From Bacteroidetes bacterium UBA1312 (GTDB taxonomy: Bacteria > Bacteroidota > Bacteroidia > Chitinophagales > Chitinophagaceae), in the NCBI GenBank assembly GCA_002307135.1, contig DBTQ01000031.1, positions 24,097 through 88,096 of the forward strand: 64,000 nt of DNA. The letters are read 5' to 3'. The notes beneath the pieces are model-generated. The model was not told the DNA's origin. It saw nothing but the letters and a program-made list of their open reading frames with translations, and ran no database searches. Position numbers and translations under genes: made by a program. Positions 1 to 7,840 of this stretch are shown one piece after another. Positions within the stretch are counted from its first letter, which is position 1, and each line of letters starts with the position of its first letter.

Positions 1-465
1 GTCAAACGTGCCGCCCAGCTCGCCAAAAAACAAGCAAAATCTTTAAATATGACACATACAGCCTCGGCGTTTGATGCGACTTTAATAGCCGCAAAAGCCA
101 CAGAATTTCAAGTAGTGGACGGTGGTTTCCTATTGACAGAAACCCAGATCAACAACATCAATGCGTCCATTGACCAGCAAGCGACGGTTATCTCCGCAAC
201 GGCAGCACAGTTGAAAACGTTACAAACCACTACGGCAACCGTAGAACAAGTACAAGCCTTACAGACAGAGCTTAAAACTGCAAATGCAACAATCGCAACG
301 CTGACCACTGATTTGTCCACAGCTCAACAGGAATTGGCAACGGAAAAAGCAAAGCCTGGTGCATCATTCATCAATACGACCTCTAAAAAGGATGCCTTTA
401 AGGCGGAAGAAGACCACAGCGACAAATTCGCCCACAACAGAGCCATTGACGAAATGCTCGGGTAA
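1..465 (+). CDS. Phage protein with coiled-coil C-terminus (5' end outside window)
   Basis: The frame is open from the first base, so the gene probably starts upstream; the ATG at 49 is only the first methionine inside the window. The visible 154 residues hold a lysine/alanine-rich stretch, then a long Thr/Ala/Gln-rich helical region (about residues 60-115) that looks like a coiled coil, and a charged tail ending in DEMLG. It stands directly before the putative capsid gene. That position is where phages often carry a prohead protease or scaffold, so a protease/scaffold C-terminus is a reasonable inference, but no catalytic motif is inside the window. Function not recognised with certainty. 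Confidence 0.6.
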   Translation, partial: VKRAAQLAKKQAKSLNMTHTASAFDATLIAAKATEFQVVDGGFLLTETQINNINASIDQQATVISATAAQLKTLQTTTATVEQVQALQTELKTANATIATLTTDLSTAQQELATEKAKPGASFINTTSKKDAFKAEEDHSDKFAHNRAIDEMLG

Positions 466-526
466 TTCCACCATGCAAATACACCACGAAAACAACCCTT
501 CATTTTTCATTTTTAATCCCCTATAA

Positions 527-1489
527 ATGCCAGAAGTAACCGTAAACATTGCCGAATTAAACGCCGAGTTCGGGGCGTATTATAAAAAAGGCACACAAAG
601 CGTTAAGGACATCCGCCACAAAATCTTGGTCATGAACGAGACCGACGAACTGTTTGTAAAGCAAATCACCAATGACACCCGATTAGAAGGTGGTACAGCC
701 GAGATCGACCCGGTACTACAAGCCTATCAGGATGCCTTTACACCTAAAGGCGACCTTTCTTTTGGTGCTCGTGTAATTGAACTTTTTCCGCTAAAAATTG
801 ATTGGGAGAAAAACCCGACAGGAATTTGGAAAAGCTGGTTAGGCTTTTTGGCTTCTGAATCATTAGACCGTAAAGAATGGCCTTTCATGCGTTATGTCAT
901 TGATAAGCTCATCATCCCTAAAGCAACCGAAGACTGGGAAATCACAGCTGTATTTAATGGCGTGGTAAGTGCCATTACTTCCGGTATTGCAAAGATGGTA
1001 TCCGGAGGGGTTAACGGTATCAAATATTTAATCAACAAAAGCATTACAGCTGGAGATACCATCCCTTTTGCTTTGGGAACTGTACCAACAGACCCTGTTC
1101 TTTTTGTCGGTTATGTGGAACGTTTTTGCGCACAACTCCCAAAAGAAGTAATACCGTTTTTGCAAACGTTAGCTATGAGCCAAACGCTTCACAAACGCTT
1201 CAAAGAAGGTATGCGCCTTAAGTACAACATGAACTATAAGATGGCAGACCTAACCACAGTTATTGATACGACCATAATTGTAAAAGGTTACCGAAGCCAT
1301 GAAGGCAGCAACAAGATGTGGACAACCATCCGAGGCAATGCAGTTATGGGCGTAAAGCACTCCGGCAATGAATCCGTATTCCAAATGGAAACCTCAAAAC
1401 GTACCGTTAGCCTATTTACGGACTTCTGGAAAGGTATGGGCTTTTGGCAAGGAGAATACCTCTACACCAATGATCAGGACTTAACCTAA
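527..1489 (+). CDS. Probable phage major capsid protein
   Basis: A 320-residue protein with no signal peptide. It resembles capsid proteins of Bacteroidota prophages by length, by position after a coiled-coil protein, and by its C-terminal region (a WTTIRGNAVMG segment followed by METSKRTVSLFTDF and a terminal YTND), which recalls capsids of this group. This is recognition by pattern, not by a diagnostic motif. The ATG at 527 is preceded by a T-run/AA/CCC leader shared with neighbouring phage genes. If right, it forms the icosahedral shell of the virion. Alternative: another abundant structural protein such as a head decoration or neck protein. Confidence 0.6.
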   Translation: MPEVTVNIAELNAEFGAYYKKGTQSVKDIRHKILVMNETDELFVKQITNDTRLEGGTAEIDPVLQAYQDAFTPKGDLSFGARVIELFPLKIDWEKNPTGIWKSWLGFLASESLDRKEWPFMRYVIDKLIIPKATEDWEITAVFNGVVSAITSGIAKMVSGGVNGIKYLINKSITAGDTIPFALGTVPTDPVLFVGYVERFCAQLPKEVIPFLQTLAMSQTLHKRFKEGMRLKYNMNYKMADLTTVIDTTIIVKGYRSHEGSNKMWTTIRGNAVMGVKHSGNESVFQMETSKRTVSLFTDFWKGMGFWQGEYLYTNDQDLT

Positions 1490-1551
1490 GTCCTGGTCAT
1501 TGTACCGAATAACAGTCAAATAATCATTCATTTTTAATCTATCCCGAAATA

Positions 1552-1890
1552 ATGCAAGACGAAAAAAAAGCACTTACCAGTGAAGAAACGATGGCACAAC
1601 ACGCCGAAAAAATTGATGCACTCAGTAAAGGACTAGAGTTCCTGACCAAAGAAAATGCAGCACTCCGCAAGTCCATAGCAGACAACAGTAATGGAGCTAC
1701 CGCAGAAAAAGTAAAGCCGACTATCCCGACAGATACTTTTAAAGTAAAGGACAAGACCTACAAATTCAGGGTGGCTCATTTTAGGATGGACAACAAAATA
1801 ATTACGGCTACTGATGCTTTGACGGATGAGGCTATCCTCGCAGCGTTAGTGGAAATCGGCAGCGGTGTATTGGAAGAAGTCGCCGAATAA
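1552..1890 (+). CDS. Small phage structural-module protein, coiled coil plus beta domain
   Basis: A 112-residue protein I do not recognise. Residues 1-45 are a charged heptad-like helix (Glu/Lys/Ala-rich) and residues 60-110 form a compact domain beginning FKVKDKTYKFRVAHFRMD. It lies 62 bases after the capsid gene in the same direction and has the same type of AT-rich leader. The position suggests a head-completion or decoration role, which is inference only. An antisense frame over the same bases is a shadow. Confidence 0.55.
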   Translation: MQDEKKALTSEETMAQHAEKIDALSKGLEFLTKENAALRKSIADNSNGATAEKVKPTIPTDTFKVKDKTYKFRVAHFRMDNKIITATDALTDEAILAALVEIGSGVLEEVAE

Positions 1891-1927
1891 ACAACCCCAT
1901 TTTCAACTATTAAACCCACCATAAACA

Positions 1928-2464
1928 ATGGCAACAAATTTTGCTCACTATAGAAAAGGCGACATTAAGAATGTCAAACCTGGGTATAAAAACGAAGTCT
2001 ATTTTTCGGCTTCAAGTGCCTTTACCAAAATTGCAGAACCGCTATTAGCGGGAATAGGGGCAGCAAAGCACACCATTACAGAAGACCACACGTTTGCCTT
2101 AGGCGGAGGTTTCTTTGTCGGCTATTTGCTCAAAAAGAAAAACACCGCATCCGCAGAAATGAAAGGCGATGCTGGCGCTGCTTACCTGTTATTTAAAGCT
2201 ACGCTGGTGATCCCTGGTGATGGCCCCGTATTGCAATCACTTATTGAAGAACTCATCAACGAAGACCTGATCATCCTGCAAAAAGATGCCAATTGTCCTG
2301 AGGGCGCAGTCGTTCAATACGGATGCGACTGTGGCGGCAGTTCTGTTACCAGCGTCAAATTTGATGCGGGCACATTGGGCGGCGATTCCGGCAAAGCCTG
2401 GACAATTGAGATCGAAGCCACTTGCCGTGATTTCTACGAAGGCACGATCCCAATAAAAGCCTAA
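1928..2464 (+). CDS. Phage structural protein, possible tail-tube-like
   Basis: A 178-residue protein without signal peptide or membrane segment. It has a beta-rich composition, a glycine patch (FALGGGFFVGYLL near residue 60), an internal Cys-rich stretch (CPEGAVVQYGCDCGG near 135-150) and a C-terminal WTIEIEATCRDFYEGTI segment. The last part resembles the end of some major tail-tube proteins, which are of similar length and follow capsid genes, so a tail-tube role is a tentative inference. The four cysteines in a short loop are unusual for a cytoplasmically assembled virion protein and could bind metal. Confidence 0.5.
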   Translation: MATNFAHYRKGDIKNVKPGYKNEVYFSASSAFTKIAEPLLAGIGAAKHTITEDHTFALGGGFFVGYLLKKKNTASAEMKGDAGAAYLLFKATLVIPGDGPVLQSLIEELINEDLIILQKDANCPEGAVVQYGCDCGGSSVTSVKFDAGTLGGDSGKAWTIEIEATCRDFYEGTIPIKA

Positions 2465-2511
2465 GCAATCAGACCCTTATTTTTTAAAGAATTAAAATTC
2501 ATCCCAACAAA

Positions 2512-2748
2512 ATGAAATTCCAAAATCCAGCAGTAGCCGCATTATTCAGTATGGTTGGCGACCAAGACACCAAGATCGACATACCAGGTGTTTACAAAGG
2601 CAACCTAAGCGAAGTATCCGACGCTGATGTAATCGCCAAAATGATTGAACGCAAAAGCAATCTCGTTGTAGCTAATACCAGCACGGAAAAAACGGCAGAA
2701 AAAAGCCCGACACCGAAAACAACAGAAACCCCAAGTACAACAAAATAA
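2512..2748 (+). CDS. Small phage protein with Thr/Lys-rich tail
   Basis: A 78-residue protein. Residues 1-50 are a folded-looking domain (MKFQNPAVAALFSMVGD, then IPGVYKGNLSEVSDADVIAKMIE). The last 25 residues are a low-complexity Thr/Lys/Pro tail that is probably disordered. It is in line with the structural genes, starts after a T-run leader, and ends just before a strong hairpin. It is reminiscent of short phage proteins paired with a tail-tube gene, but no family is recognised. Confidence 0.5.
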   Translation: MKFQNPAVAALFSMVGDQDTKIDIPGVYKGNLSEVSDADVIAKMIERKSNLVVANTSTEKTAEKSPTPKTTETPSTTK

Positions 2749-2765
2749 GCGCAGTTTTTATAAAA

Positions 2766-2794
2766 AAAGAAGCCGCAGCGATTGCGGCTTCTTT
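2766..2794. terminator. Hairpin terminator or attenuator inside the phage gene run
   Basis: A perfect 12-bp stem (2766-2777 with 2783-2794) closes a 5-base loop. The GC core GAAGCCGCA/TGCGGCTTC is flanked by A-run and T-run, so it could act in both directions, although the T-tract is short. It sits 18 bases after one phage gene and 14 bases before the next, where it could lower expression of the distal tail and lysis genes. Confidence 0.65.
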
Positions 2795-2807
2795 ACAAAC
2801 AATTGGT

Positions 2808-3182
2808 ATGGCAAAAGGACTTTCCGGAATTACACTATCAGAATTATTGCCCGAGTTCCTATTGGGTGGTACGCCTAACGCTGACCCCAAACTGGACAAG
2901 TTTAAACGGTTTTCCAAAGAAGTCTTACTGGCGGTCATCGCTGAATTAATCCAGGCACGAAAAAACAACATTACTGTTACCAATATCACGGGCAATTTGA
3001 TTAGCCATCCGGCCATAGCCAACAGAAACATCGCTTACCTCATCATTGACGACACCATTAAACAATTAAACATTTCCAAAACGGGAGCTGATGCCGCTGC
3101 AAAATTTGCCAGCGATACCCTCAGCACCAAAGACGAATTTGTATTTAGCCCCGACCAAACCATCACCATAATTTTTGAATAA
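2808..3182 (+). CDS. Hypothetical phage structural-module protein
   Basis: A 124-residue soluble protein of unknown function. It has a helical N-terminal half (LPEFLLGGTPNADPKLDKFKRF) and a beta-rich C-terminus ending FSPDQTITIIFE. It starts right after the internal hairpin and ends two bases before the tail-fibre gene, so the two are probably co-translated. It may serve as a connector or chaperone for the fibre, but this rests on position only. Confidence 0.5.
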   Translation: MAKGLSGITLSELLPEFLLGGTPNADPKLDKFKRFSKEVLLAVIAELIQARKNNITVTNITGNLISHPAIANRNIAYLIIDDTIKQLNISKTGADAAAKFASDTLSTKDEFVFSPDQTITIIFE

Positions 3183-3184
3183 CC

Positions 3185-4792
3185 ATGAAACATTTATTCT
3201 TTTTAATTGCCCTGATCTGTGGCTCTTTTAGCTACGGACAAACAACCATCAACTGGCAGGGAACACCGATAACCAAAACCATGTCCAGAGGTTTTATGGG
3301 CGCAGACAGCGGTATTGTTAATACGCCCTCGGACACCTTTAACCATGCTGTACCAATAGGCATGGAACGTTTCCGTTCTGATTTTTCCAAATACGTTTTT
3401 ACAGGTGTGTATTGGAAAGCAGTAGGCAATAGTACAGATACCATCCATTTATCAAACCGGATAAATGGAAGTTTGAAAACTAGCGACACTGCAGCTATGT
3501 TATTGGGTTACGCTAAAACAAGTGCGATTCCTTCTATTAGCGGTAAAGTCAATTACACCGACACGGCAGCCATGTTATTGAACTATGCAAAAAGTAGCGC
3601 CATACCTAATGTAGCTGGCAAGGTCAATTATACCGATACCGCAGCCATGTTGCTGAACTACGCCAAAATAAGTGCGATTCCTTCTATTAGCGGAAAAGTC
3701 AATTACACCGATACAGCAGCCATGTTATTGAACTATGCAAAGAGTAATGCCATACCTAATGTAGCTGGCAAAGTCAATTACACCGACACGGCAGCCATGT
3801 TATTGAACTACGCAAAAACGAGTGCGATTCCTTCTATTAGCGGAAAAGTCAATTATACAGACACCGCAGCCATGTTGCTGAATTATGCAAAGAGTAATGC
3901 GATACCTAACGTCGCTGGTAAAGTCAATTATACAGACACGGCAGCCATGTTACTGAACTACGCCAAAACGAGTGCTATACCTTCTTTGGTTGGTAAAATG
4001 AATTACACCGACACGGCGGCCATGTTAACGAACTATCTGCACAAAGCAGATACCGCAGCTAAATGGGTAACGAACTTGTATCGGAAAGTGGGGACAGATA
4101 GTGTTTTCAAAACCATTGGCGGTGTCAACTCTTGGGCATTTAAAGACAGTACCGGAGCTGGTGGCGGGTGGAATACAAATGGCAACAGTGGTTTAAGTAC
4201 GGCAACCAATTTCATAGGCACTAAAGATGCCGTTGACTTAGTATTTAAAACCAACAACGGAGAGCAGGGAAGGATTAGTGCAAGCGGCGGCATTGCTTTA
4301 GGACAAGCGCACACGATCAATAACGCATCCTATTTGTTAGGCGGTTATGGCAACACAGGCAACGGCTGGCTATCTACCATGTTAGGTGGCAGAGGTTCTA
4401 ACGTCAGCGGCCAATATGGTGTTGGGCTGGGCTGTTCTATCAGCATGGCGCATACAGGCTCATTTGTTGCCGGAGATTTTTTCGACGTCGCCGTCATGTC
4501 CACCGACAAAGACTACCAATGGAAAACAAGATTCCGAGGTGGCTATATCCTTAGCTTGGACGGCACAACCCATGATTTTGATTTAGGCGGTTCTACGCAC
4601 ACCAGTGCAGTATTAGCCATTAACAGCACATCAAAAGGAGTCCTTTTATGCAAAATGACCAACGCTCAAAAAGGGGCAATAGTCAGCCCCGAATCAGCAC
4701 TGGAAATCTATTGTATAGACTGTACGGCAATAGATGGAAGTACAGGCGTAAAGCAAGTCTATAACGGCAGCGTCTGGAAAAATTGCTGGTAA
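3185..4792 (+). CDS. Repeat-rich tail-fibre-like protein with signal peptide
   Basis: A 535-residue protein in three parts. Residues 1-19 look like a Sec signal peptide (hydrophobic LFFLIALICGSF, then SYGQ). Residues 98-300 hold eight 25-residue repeats (NYTDTAAMLLNYAK core) that alternate between PSISGKV and PNVAGKV endings. The C-terminal part has Gly/Ser-rich head-like segments and ends TGVKQVYNGSVWKNCW, an ending I associate with Bacteroidota phage or adhesin fibres. Position between structural and lysis genes suggests receptor binding. A signal peptide is unexpected for a virion protein; a secreted adhesin encoded as prophage cargo is the alternative. Confidence 0.65.
   Translation: MKHLFFLIALICGSFSYGQTTINWQGTPITKTMSRGFMGADSGIVNTPSDTFNHAVPIGMERFRSDFSKYVFTGVYWKAVGNSTDTIHLSNRINGSLKTSDTAAMLLGYAKTSAIPSISGKVNYTDTAAMLLNYAKSSAIPNVAGKVNYTDTAAMLLNYAKISAIPSISGKVNYTDTAAMLLNYAKSNAIPNVAGKVNYTDTAAMLLNYAKTSAIPSISGKVNYTDTAAMLLNYAKSNAIPNVAGKVNYTDTAAMLLNYAKTSAIPSLVGKMNYTDTAAMLTNYLHKADTAAKWVTNLYRKVGTDSVFKTIGGVNSWAFKDSTGAGGGWNTNGNSGLSTATNFIGTKDAVDLVFKTNNGEQGRISASGGIALGQAHTINNASYLLGGYGNTGNGWLSTMLGGRGSNVSGQYGVGLGCSISMAHTGSFVAGDFFDVAVMSTDKDYQWKTRFRGGYILSLDGTTHDFDLGGSTHTSAVLAINSTSKGVLLCKMTNAQKGAIVSPESALEIYCIDCTAIDGSTGVKQVYNGSVWKNCW
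3476..4066 (+). repeat. 75-bp tandem repeats (150-bp higher-order unit) in the fibre gene
   Basis: Seven full 75-base units (3476-4000) and one degraded unit encode 25-residue repeats. Odd and even units differ consistently (SIS versus NVA before GK), so the true period is 150 bases. Copies differ mainly at synonymous sites, such as GCC/GCA and TTATTG/TTGCTG, which indicates selection on the protein rather than very recent slippage. Confidence 0.9.
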
Positions 4793-4843
4793 CCAGCAAC
4801 ACAAATTCAATTCAACAACCTTTTTAAATCCCTAATTATACCC

Positions 4844-5182
4844 ATGAAAAAGTTACTGTTCATTGTAACCTTATTTGCCTTTACAACAGCTAAAGCACAA
4901 ACATTCGACACGACTATAAAAAGCTATGCAGTAGTCCCCTTAGCAACTCCATTTCAACCAAACTGGACAGACACCACAAAAGCATTCTATCTGAATGTTA
5001 CCATTAGTTCGGACAACCTGATCAATAGTGCGCTGTTTCACTGGGTCTTATTCAGCAAAGCCTTAAAGCCACTACAGGCGGGCGATATGAATATCTCCAA
5101 TGCAGCTTATACCAGCTGGCTTGGCGACAATAACCTTCCGTTCAATTACGTAGCCCAAAAACTACAATTGAACATAAAATAG
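4844..5182 (+). CDS. Small protein with signal peptide in the prophage fibre region
   Basis: A 112-residue protein. Residues 1-19 are a clear Sec signal peptide (MKKLLFIVTLFAFTTAKAQ, cleavage after AKA). The rest is a compact beta-rich domain (WTDTTKAFYLNVTISSDNL, then NYVAQKLQLNIK at the end). No family recognised. It lies between the fibre and holin genes in the same direction. The second signal peptide in this short phage block suggests that fibre and this protein act outside the cytoplasm, or form a secreted cargo pair. Confidence 0.55.
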   Translation: MKKLLFIVTLFAFTTAKAQTFDTTIKSYAVVPLATPFQPNWTDTTKAFYLNVTISSDNLINSALFHWVLFSKALKPLQAGDMNISNAAYTSWLGDNNLPFNYVAQKLQLNIK

Positions 5183-5188
5183 ACCGAC

Positions 5189-5668
5189 ATGAAATTACAT
5201 CTGTTCAATTTACTCAACGTTCCTATACTCAGTTTTTCCGCTGCCATTGCTGCTTTATTTTCCAAATACATCTGCTCTGATGTGGAGTATTTAATCTGGC
5301 TGTTCATCGCCGTAATTCTTGACCTCATTACAGGCATTGCTAAAGTCTGGGCTAAAGATGGCTACAAAGCCATTACCAGCAAAGGATTGAGGGGTACAGT
5401 ACTCAAATTCATCGAATACGGTGCATTCCTGATTATCACAAATGTATTGACCAATTTCACCATCAATGGCGAAGTCATTGCACCCTTTGGCTTTATCATG
5501 TACTGGGCTTTTATGATGCTCATCCTCATTGAAATTAAAAGCGTGTATGAGAACATCGTTATCATGAACCCCCGCCTTGATTTTATCAATAAAATCATTG
5601 ATAAAATCAGTACGGCTACCAAAAGCGACATCCCTGCAAGCAAGGAAGACACAGCCCCAAAACCTTAA
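5189..5668 (+). CDS. Phage holin family protein (holin_4/toxin-secretion type)
   Basis: A 159-residue membrane protein with about four hydrophobic segments (residues roughly 10-26, 33-50, 76-92 and 97-115). The DLITGIAKVWAKDGYKAITSKGLRG segment spanning residues 45-70 carries the D-x-x-TG signature and basic loop typical of the Phage_holin_4 family. Holins make lesions in the inner membrane at the end of infection so that endolysin reaches the peptidoglycan. The charged C-terminal tail and an endolysin gene about 450 bases downstream fit a lysis cassette. Confidence 0.8.
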   Translation: MKLHLFNLLNVPILSFSAAIAALFSKYICSDVEYLIWLFIAVILDLITGIAKVWAKDGYKAITSKGLRGTVLKFIEYGAFLIITNVLTNFTINGEVIAPFGFIMYWAFMMLILIEIKSVYENIVIMNPRLDFINKIIDKISTATKSDIPASKEDTAPKP

Positions 5669-5697
5669 TTTATTTACCCTAAAAACTATAAAAAATT

Positions 5698-5970
5698 ATG
5701 TACAACCAATTAATGGATAGCCCCGAAATCTCTGCTATCTCCAAAGAATACGAACTCAAAGGATTGCCCTTTGGCATCTTTTATGAAAAGGCTTTTAACC
5801 AAGTAATTGACAGTATCGGCAATGCCGACAAAGAACGGGTGTTGCGGATGCTCATTTCGTTGCTCACGATATGGCTCAACGCACAGGCGAATAAACCAGC
5901 CAAAAGGTGGTTCGGTAGATTTTGGCGCAGCATTCTTACGCTTGGCGGCTTATTCAGCACATCAAAATAG
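5698..5970 (+). CDS. Hypothetical lysis-cassette protein
   Basis: A 90-residue protein of unknown function. It is mostly helical with an amphipathic basic C-terminal region (NKPAKRWFGRFWRSILTLGG) that could lie on a membrane. It is placed between holin and endolysin, 29 bases after the holin. A spanin or antiholin role is possible but not supported by motif: there is no lipobox and no clear transmembrane helix. Confidence 0.5.
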   Translation: MYNQLMDSPEISAISKEYELKGLPFGIFYEKAFNQVIDSIGNADKERVLRMLISLLTIWLNAQANKPAKRWFGRFWRSILTLGGLFSTSK

Positions 5971-5978
5971 CCCAGTAC

Positions 5979-6119
5979 ATGCGCTTACTAAAAGCAATCC
6001 AATACTTATTGAACCACGAAATATGGCGTGTATGCGCCTATTGTCAACATGAATATGATTTGCGCCGCAGCGGGTACACTTGTCCCGGTTGCGGCGCAGA
6101 TACCCAAAAGCAAATCTAA
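5979..6119 (+). CDS. Zinc-ribbon miniprotein (46 residues)
   Basis: A 46-residue protein starting at the ATG at 5979, nine bases after the preceding stop. Two CxxC knuckles (CAYC and CPGC, 18 residues apart) make a zinc ribbon; the segment between is basic. A longer upstream frame exists but would overlap the previous gene, so the short start is preferred. The stop overlaps the endolysin start (TAATG), implying coupled translation. Small zinc ribbons of this kind are common in phages; the role here is unknown. Confidence 0.55.
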   Translation: MRLLKAIQYLLNHEIWRVCAYCQHEYDLRRSGYTCPGCGADTQKQI

Positions 6120-6568
6120 TGGCAGAATTTAATATTGCATTCCAGCTGACCTCGGCCAAAGAAGCCGGATACAGCAATCACCCCAAAGACACAGGCGGCG
6201 AAACCTGGTGCGGCATCGCACGAAATAAAAACCCCAATTGGTCAGGATGGTTGACCATTGATTTATTAAAACAAAAAGCAAACTTTCCGGACAACTTAAA
6301 AAACAACACCAGCTTAGCACAACAAGTATATACGTTCTATAAAAGGCAATATTGGGACGTATTAAAAGAGGACAATTACGATGCACAAGCCATCGCCAAC
6401 AAGCTGTACGACATTGCCGTTAATATGGGGGTTACCACAGCAGCCAAAATATTACAGCGTGTGCTCAATGCCTTCAACCAAAACGGGCACTATTACCCTG
6501 ACCTATTAAAAGACGGCATCATTGGCAATACCACCGGCGGGAGTGATACGGCTTGTATCCTATTTTAA
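6119..6568 (+). CDS. GH108-family endolysin, C-terminally truncated
   Basis: A 149-residue muramidase-like protein. The N-terminus carries the GH108 signature (KEAGYSNHPKDTGGETWCGI) with the presumed catalytic Glu at residue 15. The middle part (FYKRQYWDVLK, then NKLYDIAVNMG) matches the family. A PG_binding_3-like region begins at LQRVLNAFNQNG and DGIIGNTTG, but it breaks off and ends in the unrelated GSDTACILF. Family members usually run about 40-60 residues further. The break lies next to the integrase stop, overlapping it by 9 bases in convergent orientation. The enzyme would cut the glycan backbone of peptidoglycan; whether the truncated form is active is unclear. Confidence 0.8.
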   Translation: MAEFNIAFQLTSAKEAGYSNHPKDTGGETWCGIARNKNPNWSGWLTIDLLKQKANFPDNLKNNTSLAQQVYTFYKRQYWDVLKEDNYDAQAIANKLYDIAVNMGVTTAAKILQRVLNAFNQNGHYYPDLLKDGIIGNTTGGSDTACILF

Positions 6569-7753
6569 TAGAACCTTATAGTTTACAATTACATTTTTTG
6601 TTTGATCTAAAAAATATGCCGTTAGTTCAGAAATATATTGTTGCGTCTGTTGGACTGTAGCATGACGATTATGGCGGCGTAAGAACTCCCAATCAATATT
6701 GTATTTATTGTTTTCCACATAATCTACATTGAAGGTGTGCTTCAAACCGTATGCTTGTTTCTTTTTTGGCATTCGCATATTATCTCGGTGATTAAACCAT
6801 TTATCTGAAGCTTGGTCGCCTTCATATTGCTCATAACTTGGAATAAAATGTTTACCGAAAATAAACATATCGCCACCCAACTTATCAATTCCAAGCTCTA
6901 GTAAAAGGTCAACCAATGGATCAAAAAGTTCAACATGATTCGAAAGCCCATTTTTTGTATCAAACCATGATAGAAAAACAGTTTTATTTTCAAAATTGAT
7001 ATACTCTCTTTTAATCCTGTATAATTCAGCACCTCTGATACACGTATAATAATTCCAAAATAAAAACAAAAGATAATTTCTATCCTTCTTATTAAAATAT
7101 GAAAAAGCTGCAAGCTTCTCTTCATGAGTTAATGGCGGGAAACGGCCAGTTTCATTTTTGGGCTGTGCAACTCTATACGGAGCAGTATCAAAAGAGTCTG
7201 GAATGTGCTTCTTTCTTTTCAGCCATTCAGTTGCAAATTGAAGGGTTGATAAGTACTTATTGATCGTTTTGCCAGCTCGTTCATTTTCTTTGCACCATTT
7301 AATAAATAGCTTAATTAAAACCTCGCTTAAGGATGAGATTTTAGTCTTTACAAATGTTTCATGAGCAATAAAAAACTTAGTAAACGTTTGAGCGGTATCA
7401 TTCAAGCATGACAAGCGATCTTCGCTTAAATCCTCATCCTTGCTATCTTTAACAAAAAATAGAGCCTCGGGTATCCGCATCTTAATATCAAACCCTGATG
7501 GATTACCAGTAAAATCACTTTGATATAAACCCTTAGCATTTCTTTCTTTAATTAACTTATTGGTTTTGTAACATAGTTCATGAAGTAATGTAGATTTTTC
7601 TTCATCGGATATCCCCTTCTTACCTAACCTTAGTTTTTTACGAATATATTTTTCACGCTCAGTACAATAATAATAAAATTCAACATGAGCTTCCTTAGGC
7701 CCTATATAAACCTTTGCAAGTTTATAGGGCGTAATGGATTCGCTTTTCCCCAT
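6560..7753 (-). CDS. Tyrosine recombinase / phage integrase
   Basis: A 397-residue site-specific recombinase. The start is the ATG at 7753; a further upstream extension would translate the tRNA-Leu and is artefactual. It has an N-terminal arm-binding part, a SAM-like core-binding domain (about 110-200) and a catalytic domain with Arg240 (CIRGAEL), Lys267 (DTKNG), His364 (NRHATV) and nucleophile Tyr373 (QQYIS). The usual HxxR box reads YGLK (335-338), a Lys in place of the second Arg, which I believe is common in Bacteroidota integrases. Its start faces tRNA-Leu, the expected attachment gene. GC is lower than in the phage block to its left. Confidence 0.9.
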   Translation of the reverse strand: MGKSESITPYKLAKVYIGPKEAHVEFYYYCTEREKYIRKKLRLGKKGISDEEKSTLLHELCYKTNKLIKERNAKGLYQSDFTGNPSGFDIKMRIPEALFFVKDSKDEDLSEDRLSCLNDTAQTFTKFFIAHETFVKTKISSLSEVLIKLFIKWCKENERAGKTINKYLSTLQFATEWLKRKKHIPDSFDTAPYRVAQPKNETGRFPPLTHEEKLAAFSYFNKKDRNYLLFLFWNYYTCIRGAELYRIKREYINFENKTVFLSWFDTKNGLSNHVELFDPLVDLLLELGIDKLGGDMFIFGKHFIPSYEQYEGDQASDKWFNHRDNMRMPKKKQAYGLKHTFNVDYVENNKYNIDWEFLRRHNRHATVQQTQQYISELTAYFLDQTKNVIVNYKVLLK

Positions 7754-7840
7754 AATATCAAAAAAATTTAAACCGAGACAATGTGATTTTTGTCCCGCCT
7801 TCTGTCCAGCTACTTGTCCGAGTTGAGTGTCAGAATGATG

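Noticed and set aside
2672..3031. 119-codon minus-strand frame in the prophage
   Set aside because: Runs through a strong hairpin and against two genes of the colinear phage operon.
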